Shown here: one piece after another, positions 55,581-64,000 of the stretch
Layout: each line of letters begins with the position of its first letter
Position numbering within the stretch: the first letter of the stretch is position 1
DNA from: Aldrovandia affinis
Lineage: Eukaryota > Chordata > Actinopteri > Notacanthiformes > Halosauridae
Direction: 5' to 3'
Assembly (NCBI GenBank): GCA_029706075.1
Contig: JAINUG010000018.1
Span: 682,001 to 746,000 of the forward strand
Length of the DNA: 64,000 bases
Position numbers and translations under genes: made by a program
Notes under the pieces: model-generated
The model's input: the letters and a program-made list of their open reading frames with translations, nothing else
Databases searched by the model: none
Told to the model about the DNA's origin: nothing

Positions 55581-56870
55581 ATTATGCAAGTATATTTCAG
55601 TTTTTGATTTTTTCTTAAATATATGTGCTGACATAACGAATTACTTCTTTATAAAAATTCAGTTTGAGTATGTGATTTTTGAATAAAAAAAATATTACAT
55701 GGAAAATAAATGTTAACGTATCATTTGTAATCCTGAAACACTGGAATCAACCACAGAATGGGGGCCAACCGTGGGAAAGTACAGTACTTCACATGTGGGA
55801 GCTCTTCCCACATCTAAACATCCTCACAGTTTCCCTATTTCCCTTTGACATCGCAGCAATGCTGTCACAATGTTAAACAAATGCGACAACATGGACTGCA
55901 CTGCACATCAGACAAGGTACTGCAGAGAATCGAGCACATTCCCACTCAAAGTGGCCAGTCATTTTCAGATGAAACACAATAATATTCACTTAATTTAAAC
56001 CATGAGGTAGGGACCCGAGAGTGTGACAAAATCCCCACAAAATACTTCAAAATAATCTTCGCTGACTGGAATTATGATTGGATCTGTTACATATTCCATC
56101 AGTGGATAATCAGACAACTCTTTATATAACATGCAACATTTTCTTTTCATTTCAAACCTAACAAAAATCATAATACATCAGAGGCGAAACAAAGATTCAA
56201 TAGCTAGTTTACACATCAGTTAAGGAATTGCATGTCCCATTACTTGATACAGCACGTATGATAACATAATGCAACGGCGCTGTAAGACTCTGTAATACCA
56301 CTTACATACACTTGGTGGCAATGTCCATCTTTCATGGAAGTTGCACTATCTGAACAGTTATTTTACCACCATAATAACTATAACCACCTATTTATGTTAG
56401 TGTGTAGAATCTGTGATATAACACAATTCCCCTGAAACCATATGCTAGTTGTTAATTGACACATTGTTAACTAGCAGTTTGATACCGTTTGTTGTTGATT
56501 TGTTGTTGTTATTGTAGTCTATAGCTACTGCAATAATTGTATAGTGGTTATCTTCACTTGTACCAAATGTACAAAAAATATAAAAACAGCTTATCAATGT
56601 CAAACTGTACAGCCATATATTTTCATATTGTAAAATATTACGTTAGTTCAATAATATTACTAATTCAAACCATCGGCATATGATTCACATAAAACTGTTG
56701 GCCTGAAATGCTGCATGCAATAGGAGGTATAGCTAAGTAAGAACTGATTGTAGTACGCAATTCCTATAAACGAATTACAAGCTGAAGTTACTGAAAAAAT
56801 TAACGTTACTGTTACGTTATTAATTGCGGTACAGTAAGCCACTGATGCCGCGGTGTTGGTGCGGTTCGCT
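55581..56870. other. Non-coding, no gene seen
   Basis: AT-rich, with short open frames only. Nothing recognised. Confidence 0.4.
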
Positions 56871-57092
56871 CGGAAGCCACGCCTTCAGTCGAGGAACAGC
56901 GTGACGTCATAAACCAGCAAGCAATATTTTTATAAAGTATGTACATGCACAGCTGCGAGAGCCACAATACGGGTTAGATATATCATTTAATAAAACAAAG
57001 TCCAGCGTTGCCTCTCCAATTTTTTCCACCAATCGTTGGCTCCACGTAGCTAGCTTGCTACACAAAAGAACGACACAAATCATACAGTAAGT
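56871..57092 (+). promoter_or_regulatory. Candidate promoter with CRE, TATA-like box and splice-donor-like site
   Basis: A palindromic CRE (TGACGTCA, 56902-56909) lies 22 bp before TATAAAG (56931-56937). The upstream 60 bp contain several CpGs (GCCGCGG, GCGGTTCGCTCGG) in otherwise AT-rich DNA. An ACAGTAAGT donor-like sequence follows at about 57085-57093, the layout of a short non-coding first exon. A CCAATCGTTGG dyad lies at 57031. No downstream coding exon is recognised within the window; a small ATG-led frame at 57762 ending in a GTACGT donor-like site is possible but unsupported. Confidence 0.3.
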
Positions 57093-58654
57093 GGTCTAGC
57101 TAATTATTTAAGATAACTAGCCTGCTACCTAGCTGAATATTCGTTGGTAAGTTAACTTGGCAAGTTAGCTTGCCAGCTAGCTATCTAGTGTATCTCTTAA
57201 ACGTGAAATATATTGGTTGTAGCTTGCAAGTGTGGTAGCAACAATTTACAGCTGGATAGGTAACATTACTACTAGATGAACTGTTAGAGCATTCTAAGGT
57301 TGTGTTTTGTAACATTTTGTTAACATTACTAGGCTAACGTTACATAGTGAAAATAACGTGTGTTAGTTAGCAAGCAAGCTGGGTAGCTAATATTATTGAC
57401 ACGCACAGTCATCTTGGAGATTAAATATATTATTAGAAAGTTATAACTTTCTCAAACGTTAACTATTAAGGCGAGAATGTTCCATGGGTGAACCTATCAT
57501 TATCTAGCTAGCTATTTAGCTTCAGATAGTAAGCTAGCTTTAGATGGTAAGTTAAGATAACTTAACTACCTAGCTCGCATACCTTGCATAATAAACAGTT
57601 GACAGACGTTAGCTAATTAGAGGCTAAGTTACGGTATATTCATACGCGCTATTATAAATCAGTTTGCTGGCTTGGCAGCGTTAAGTTAAATACATTACTT
57701 TTGCAAAGTAGCCGGCGACGTGTTAACTAAACTGAGATTCTTGAAAGCTTTGCTACCATTGATGGAGCAGCTTGTGTTTTTATTTGCCAAGATGTGCATC
57801 TGTCATCTTGAGAGTGCACTCACTTGCAACAGAGAAGTACGTATTATTCACGTAATTACTCATTGTATGTAGCGAGCTAACATTACCTAGCGTTAGCCAT
57901 TCTACTTCTTTCCGGCGTTGTATTACGTGAACGCGTGTTTTCTCTGAAGCCACGTGTTGAATGTGTAAATAGCACAGGGTATTGTGTTAAAAACGTCCAT
58001 ATGCTATTGCAACATAATTATTTAGAATGTAAGTTTTGTCATGAGTTTTCATTTTGTGGAAACATGGCACGGCCATGCTGCGCTAGTCGATTAGTGATTC
58101 GCTGACAGTGAAACGGAAGCAAAACAGCGATTTAATTCAAATGATTTCCAAAGTTGTTTGTTAGTGCAACCAGCACAGCACTAGAGCACAGATTTAAGTT
58201 TCGTGTTCTGGACAAATTAATTAGTCAAATTATTGCCGTTCGAAAGGTGGTAATCCTGTTGGTCACGAGAATGTGTGGAGAGTGCATCAAGAGTAATCTA
58301 CAAATGTGTACAAATGGCTATGTGTTATCCAAGGTTTGTGAATGCCACAGTAATTGCGGGCGTTATACATTGTGAAGCTCTGTTGACAATTCTTTGAAAA
58401 GCTGATCAGAGTTTGAAATTTGGGCAACCCTGAAATTCCTGTTCAACCCCCACAATCTCCCTCTATTAAAAAGCAGGATGGGTCCTATCTGTCCCACCTC
58501 ATATCTGGTTCAGGTGAAACCTTCATACATTGTAGTGGACATGCTGTATATTTTTTAAAAGGTGACAGTTCTCCTGCCAGGTTTCCATAGCAAGGTTTCA
58601 CTCCTGAGTAAAGTGCTCAGTGTTTGGGGAAATGTCAGGAAATTCATGGCCGAC
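57093..58654. other. Non-coding, no gene seen
   Basis: Many GCTAGCTAG-type runs between 57100 and 57600. The 73-codon frame at 58154 has no motif. Confidence 0.35.
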
Positions 58655-58656
58655 AT

Positions 58657-58696
<40 letters not shown>

Positions 58697-58780
58697 CATT
58701 TTATTTGTATAGCACATTTGATAGAGCAAGTGCAACTCAAAGTGCTTTACACAAAATGATTCAAAAAGGGAAATAAAACA
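58655..58780 (-). mobile_element. 3' end of a non-LTR element with (AATC)n tail
   Basis: (AATC)n (about nine copies, 58659-58695) is followed by ACATTTTATTTGTATAGCAC and CTCAAAGTGCTTTACAC. On the minus strand this is the common fish LINE/SINE 3' end GTAAAGCACTTTGAG...GCTATACAAATAAAATGTGATTG. Only the end is present and the family is not assigned. Confidence 0.6.
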
Positions 58781-61509
58781 TTTACTCAACATTTTCCCAA
58801 CGTTCCTCGCAGACGTACACATGTACGTGGGGTTTCCCACTCTTGCCATGAGAACCTGACCCACAGGTATAATTTGCCCCAGGTCTTACTCTGGGTCCAA
58901 ATTCTGCTGATGCCGCCCATTAAAGAGCTAATAATTCCAAGGCAGTGCAGTTATGTGAGGTTACCTGCAATAAACCACAGCCAACTATTTTTTATCCCCA
59001 ATAAATTGGTATTTGGACTCCAAATTTGAGAAGCATTGACCCTTTGGTGTAGGAGTGGTTTATTTGTAAAGCCCACAAATTGTTTGGCTAATGACGACTA
59101 TCTCTGAATTTTTCCTGCACAATTTTGATCAAAATTTGTGCAGAGAGTACGCATGCTACATTTTGTGACAATTGAGGCAATGAAAAGATGACATTTTCAT
59201 TGCTAAGTGGTGGAAAATCCAATACAACAGACCATGCTAATGAAAGAAAATAAACATTTTGGAAATGGGAATGTGTGCAAAGTGGTCCAAGCCTGTGACC
59301 TGAGGTTGCTTATCGGTAACTATCTGTATTTTTAACCAGTAGTTTCTTCCTACCTTCACTACAAGGTCGCTATAGTCTATTTACAGGCCTCTGGTTAAAC
59401 AATCATCCCATTGCAGTACTATATCCATCTCAAATAATCATTGATTACCACAAATTAAGCTCCTAAGCATGTGGATTGACTTTGAATTAAATGTGTACCC
59501 ACACTTTATCATTTACTGTTCTACTCAACGGTAGGGGTAGACCATGCAGTAAAATTAAAACAGAGGAACAATATTGCATAGCCAACTTGCTTAGAGTCAA
59601 AACTCCTTACTGCTTTGATAAATTTGTGAGCTGAACGAAAGAAGCGTAATTTATTTTTAGCTGATCAGGTTTATAGTATTGCAGTGAGTTTCAAGTTTTT
59701 AGCATATGTTTTCTTACCCTGTCAATTTCATTTACTTATTCCTTTTTTAATTCAATAAATGTATGTTCATTCAGAATACATCTGCTCGCAAATTGTAACG
59801 ACATGACTTCATCCATGTTACACTACTGGGAAAAATGATCTGAATGGGAAGACACTTACAGTTACTGTGCTTTAACCAAGAGAACATGATTGGGTATTGT
59901 GAGATTGTGTTTTACATGCATTGACAACAATGCCTTTTTGAATGAATTCACAATTAATTAAAAGGACAATGTCTGCTTTGTTATTCATTGTGTTAATGAA
60001 ATATTTACAGTGATAAATCAAAACCGTTATGTAATACTGGCTCTCTAAGCATGTTTTGCACAGTGTGCAAAACAAATTAGGGTATATCCATCAGTGTGCA
60101 GCGAACCAGGTGGATATTGTTGTCCTCTAATATTTTTTCATTGTAGTTTGTGCATTCATGTTACGCTTTGTTCACAGTTCCCTTTAACTGCTTCATAATA
60201 CTGAATTGTGCTGACAAACCTTTTCTAATTCATCCTTGATGGTATAGGCTAATTGGTAACTCACCTGTGGTGTTTAATGATTTCTGAGATCAAGAGTGAG
60301 GTTGAAGAGACAGTGACGCCTTGAGGATTGGGGTTGAAACACTGGTCACATGCCTGTCAGGTAACATGGGCAGGGATTTATATGAGCCCTACTTAGCAGG
60401 TCTCATAAGACATAGCTCAAGGCTCCACAAACCATCTCACTGGTATTCACTGTGCCCAAAATGTCCTATCATGCATGCTAAGCTAGTGTAGTGGGCCAGC
60501 TAGCTTGTGTGTGGAAGACCACAATTGAGCAAACTCCACAATTACAGCAGTTGGTTGGTGAGCAGATAAACTAGCTAACATTGCAACCTGCAACCTGACT
60601 GAAGCTAGCTAGCATGTCATAGCAGATACTAGTATAAGCTGGTATCCTTATCAACAGCCCTAGTAACAAGAATTTCCGGGACAAAACTGGGCTGGAAGGC
60701 ATTCAGTTTCAATCAGACATCAAATAAAAATAAATAATGATTAAAACGTTGAAAAAAAGGCCTGCAAGATTATTTCTTGAATTGAAGATAAGCAAACCCT
60801 TTTATTAAAGAATTGGGTGATCGACATAAAAAGTACAAAATTAAACTACAACCGCAGGTCCCAACAGTTGCTATAAAACGTTGCCCTCTCATGGGAGCTA
60901 TAGTTTAATTTAGCCGTTTTACTTCTGCAGTTTTGGGGTTTGTTTATCTCCAATTAATTCAACAACAACAAATATTAGAACTATCCCCAAGCCTTCTTTA
61001 AATGTTTTTCATTGTTACTTTCTTCAATATGAATGAATGGCTTCAAAATGCAGATCCATCACAGAAACTGGCTTAAGTTTCCACTTTCCCAGAATATTGT
61101 CCTCTCTGTTAGTAGCTGGCCCTAAAAGGAGGCGTGTCTCTCATTAAAGAAAATTTAAGCAGGGTTATCATATATGGAAGCTTAAACTGTAATGACAGTG
61201 CCCTGTGTATGGCACCTAATACTGCTCTGTTGCTGGAAAGGCATTATGTTCAAATACCAGTCAGTTTACAGGAGGAGCAGATTCAAAATCACTGACTTTG
61301 CTGTTTACTGCCACACATTATAGGATTTTAATTATTTTAATTATAATAAAAATGTGTTTAGATTGAAAGATCATATTTTTTAAAGTTTTTAAAATATTAT
61401 TTTGGATCTGAATTTTTCTTATAAATGGGACATTCCATGCAGACTCAACCTGGGCCATTGCCCAACCCTCTCAAATGTTTCTAGGAAAATTCACCTGGGG
61501 GCATTTAAG
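58781..61509. other. Non-coding, no gene seen
   Basis: AT-rich unique sequence with short open frames only. No transposon ends recognised. Confidence 0.4.
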
Positions 61510-61690
61510 AGCATGTACATGATACATAATGACGAGAACAGGCCATTTGGCCCATCTAGGCTTGTCTAAAGAATATCCAGTACTGCATCAAGCTTGAACG
61601 TCAGCACCCCAAGTGTTTCTGCTTCCACTACATTTAGGTGCAGCAAGATCAAAGCTGCTCTCTTTATTTCCCTGTTGACATGTGACCTGA
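61510..61690 (-). mobile_element. Possible ancient dispersed repeat fragment
   Basis: ATAATGACGAGAACAGGCCA, TTTGGCCCATCTAGGCTTGTC and TCTGCTTCCACTACATTTAGG resemble an old repeat seen in many fish genomes with the phrase AACAGGCCATT(C/T)(G/A)GCCCATC. Family, limits and orientation are from memory and uncertain. Confidence 0.35.
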
Positions 61691-62427
61691 CAAAGGTCAA
61701 CCTAAAGTAAAAAACAGACCTTGACAAGAACAATGATCAAATTCATACAATAGCATAGCTCATTACTGAGTTCAGTAGTGCATGCCATTCTGGTAGCGAC
61801 AATATGTTGAGAGAAAGTTTAGTTTTTGAATTAAAGTGCTAAAAATTCTAAAGTTTTAACTGTCAACACTCAAGCACTGGCAAGGCTTGAAACACCCATC
61901 CCTGATTTATAAAGTGTTGTCTGGTTTTGGGGTATGTTCCATGTCTGCCTTGGTTGGACAGATTTGTGGCAGATTTGTTGGACCCTGGGATTTGGCATGC
62001 CTTCAAATGACATGGATGGTATTCTCTGCCAAAATTCCCTGCCCCTCTCCGGTAACTTGAAGAAAGGAGGGATTACTGTCGTTTTAATTGAGTATTTTGG
62101 TGTCTGGGGGATGGTGATATGCTGAAGTGCTCCAAAGCCTTTTTGGAAATTAGTGGATGTTTAGTTTTATTTTTTGGTAGCACTAAACTTGTGTACAGAT
62201 ACATAACATCATTTCAAGAACAACAGCTCTTGTCTGTAAATATTGTTTGTGTGTCATGTGTTTGTGTTTTGACAGAGAATTTTCCTTTCCTTTCCTGACC
62301 TTTACAACACAGTGTTCTGTTATTCATAAGGCTCACATGCAGAACTCATTTGAACAGAGAAGCAAATTGAAAACAATTAAAGGTGAAAGAGATGGATCCT
62401 CTCATGTGCCATTTCTACCTTTTCCAG
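61691..62427. other. Non-coding, no gene seen
   Basis: Nothing recognised; short open frames without motifs. Confidence 0.4.
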
Positions 62428-62432
62428 ATTAA

Positions 62433-63044
62433 TGTAGTGGGGATTGAAGGTGGAAGAGCCACACGCAGATATCACGAGTTTCTAAAAGCTGAACACGAGC
62501 GATCAGCCACTAAGTCTGCGAACAGATTAAGGAGCGGGGAGAAAATGGAAAGAAGAAAAGATGATTCAAAAAGTCTGCAGGAAATAAATCAACAGAAAAC
62601 CCAATAAGGGTGAAAACTCTTCTCCGAAGAGTTAAGAAACTAAATGGCTTTAGAGACTTTAGCTCTGGGGAACTTTAGCCCAATAAACAAAGAATAACTC
62701 TCAAAAGGAAAAACCACCAAAGTGGCAAGCTTAAAACCTTTAGGTCGGAGATGATAATTCTCCCTAAAAGGCTACCACAGAGTGGTGACGCTAAACCTTA
62801 GTTCAGAATACCGGCTAGAGCGTAACAATAGTTTACACAGAAGCGTTTGCATGAGGGAAACAGAGACCTTAAATAAGAGGCAGAATTAACACTGATAGCC
62901 CTCAGCTGAAAATTATCAGAAAACTCACTGACACAAGACCATATAAGGACGACGGAAATGACAATGATTCCTCAAGCAAACGAGGGAAATATGCATCACA
63001 TGATCACGCGCCCTCCAGAGGCCGAACGAGGTAAAACCGTGACA
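62433..63044 (-). mobile_element. Solo LTR, 612 bp, with 5 bp target duplication ATTAA
   Basis: It starts TGTAGTGGGG and ends ACCGTGACA on the plus strand, and is flanked by ATTAA on both sides (62428-62432 and 63045-63049). On the minus strand it begins TGTCACGG, the same start as the plus-strand LTR at 39443, and has TATATGG- and TATTTAAG-like boxes within the first 230 bases. That favours minus orientation. No internal region is present. The exon-like frame at 62383-62607 runs into it and is not a gene. Confidence 0.8.
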
Positions 63045-63560
63045 ATTAAACCTTTTAACAGTATTAATGTAGCATTTGGCAATGGCCGTAGCCTTTTCTA
63101 GGCCCCCGACTCACCTGAAAGGTCCACTTGCAAAGCAATGAGTGACCCCGTTTTGGTGGTTTTGATTTCACTTGCCCCCCCGTGGTTACCCAGTATTGAT
63201 TCCCATCCATGGTATGATAAAAATTGATGAGCACGGCCTGATAAGGATTACTCATCTGTGCGTCAGACCGCTGCCTAAAGGCTCAGGTTGCATCATCCCT
63301 CTCCCAAATTGCCTTTGTTAAGAAATAATGAAAAATGTCTGAGGTTGACTTCAAGCGGGTCCCTTAGCTGGTCGACAGGAATAATGTGAACTCCAGTGCA
63401 GCTCTGCAGATCTTTGCTGCTGTTCTGCTGATTCGATTTTAAGTCTCAGTTAAATGATAAAACAGCCAAGCATACCAGCTGTGGAGCAGGAGATACATGC
63501 TTTGTGTCCATTCCAATACCCCCGAGGTGAAGCAATGGAAAATGATGTGTCACTCTACAG
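63045..63560. other. Non-coding, no gene seen
   Basis: Unique-looking spacer ending in CTCTACAG, which directly precedes a hAT-type terminus. Confidence 0.4.
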
Positions 63561-63751
63561 CAGGGGTGTCAAACTCATTTTCACCCCGGGCCACATCAGC
63601 ATTATGGTTGCCCTCAAAGGGCCGGTTGTAACTGTAAGACTGTATAAATGTAACTGCTCCTTAACATATTGTTAAATAACTGTCTCTGCATTTGATTATT
63701 ATTTATTAAAGTGTACAGATATTGTACATGCATTTACATAAATGTAAAAAT
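63561..63751. mobile_element. hAT-type transposon left end, probably truncated or interrupted
   Basis: CAGGGGTGTCAAACTCATTTTC is a textbook hAT terminus and matches 15 of the first 16 bases of the element at 14799. CGGGCCACATCAGCATTATGG and CAAAGGGCCGG follow, a common fish non-autonomous hAT subterminal sequence. The other end is not in the window, or lies beyond the next element. Confidence 0.7.
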
Positions 63752-64000
63752 TAGGGCTGGGACTTTAACGCGTTAATTTCGATTAATTAATTACAGAAAA
63801 AATAACGCGTTAAAAAAATGTATGCATTTTAATCGCATTTTAATCGCACTATATTTTTGCACTCCAGACACCACGGAACGTTTCTCAGTGGACGATCATA
63901 CCGATGCACAACGTGCATTGAGTGACGTCAGACAACAAAGCCCCACTCTGAGTAGAGCGTTGTAGGCTAACATGGAAGAACCAGATGAGACCGCGTTGTT
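63752..64000 (+). mobile_element. Second DNA-transposon terminus (hAT-like) running off the right edge
   Basis: TAGGGCTGGGACTTTAACGC with repeated AACGCGTTAA and TTAATCGCA phrases is the start of a widespread fish DNA transposon, probably hAT. An ATG at 63971 opens a frame (MEEPDETA) that continues out of the window and could be the start of a transposase. The end is cut by the window edge. Confidence 0.5.

Noticed and set aside
62383-62607. 74-codon frame after an acceptor-like TTTTCCAG that looked like an exon
   Set aside because: It enters the LTR defined by TG...CA ends and the ATTAA duplication at 62428 and 63045; there is no family match.
1-64000. A previously undescribed cellular system in this window
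   Set aside because: All recognisable genes belong to mobile elements of known broad classes; the unusual items are the pol order of the gypsy element and the XPG-like transposon, not a new multi-gene system.

Overview
The window is vertebrate, almost certainly teleost, genomic DNA. The evidence is AT-rich non-coding sequence, abundant (GT)n and (TA)n microsatellites, several Tc1-like transposons, L2-type LINE ends with the fish tail 'gctctggataagagcgtctgctaaatg'-like motif (split across copies), DANA/HE1-like and tRNA-headed SINEs, hAT transposons and a Ty3/gypsy retrotransposon. The eel-type L2 tail ending in TGTAA repeats hints at an early-branching teleost, but I cannot name the species. 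I found no complete host protein-coding gene. The window reads as a gene-poor region or a very large intron, with a possible gene 3' end at the left edge and a possible promoter near 56.9 kb.

Layout. 0-14 kb: possible terminal exon with a polyadenylation signal near 1 kb, then unique AT-rich DNA with a (GT)n tract, a 0.7 kb GT minisatellite (3.8-4.5 kb), a 358 bp MITE (10.1 kb) and a hAT-like MITE (13.7 kb). 14-23 kb: a SINE, a nearly complete hAT transposon with a perfect 8 bp target duplication (14.8-17.9 kb), a decayed DNA transposon encoding an XPG/FEN1-like nuclease-type protein (18.8-21.4 kb), and two L2 LINE 3' ends meeting tail to tail (21.9-22.9 kb). 23-33 kb: a Tc1-like element (25.07-27.38 kb) that has received both a solo LTR and a SINE, each with its own target duplication, then another SINE copy, a 55-58 bp minisatellite, and fragments of a second Tc1 lineage (32.4-33.2 kb). 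33-42 kb: mostly unique DNA, with a solo LTR carrying a GTGTTC hexamer array (39.4-40.1 kb) and a third copy of the tRNA-headed SINE.

42.2-47.2 kb: a two-LTR Ty3/gypsy element on the minus strand with a 5 bp target duplication and a primer-binding site matching tRNA-Phe. Its pol order is protease, integrase, reverse transcriptase, RNase H. That is the Ty1/copia-like order found in the rare Gmr1-like group. 47-64 kb: two sister 0.55 kb Tc1 deletion derivatives, L2 tails, another interrupted Tc1 copy, a candidate promoter with CRE and TATA-like motifs, a third solo LTR (62.4-63.0 kb), and two hAT termini running to the right edge.

The genes present belong to mobile elements and almost all are broken. 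They do not form a pathway. What ties the window together is insertion history: target duplications and interruptions give a relative order of events. The differences between the two gypsy LTRs are nearly all homopolymer-length changes, so some apparent frameshifts may be consensus sequencing errors rather than decay.
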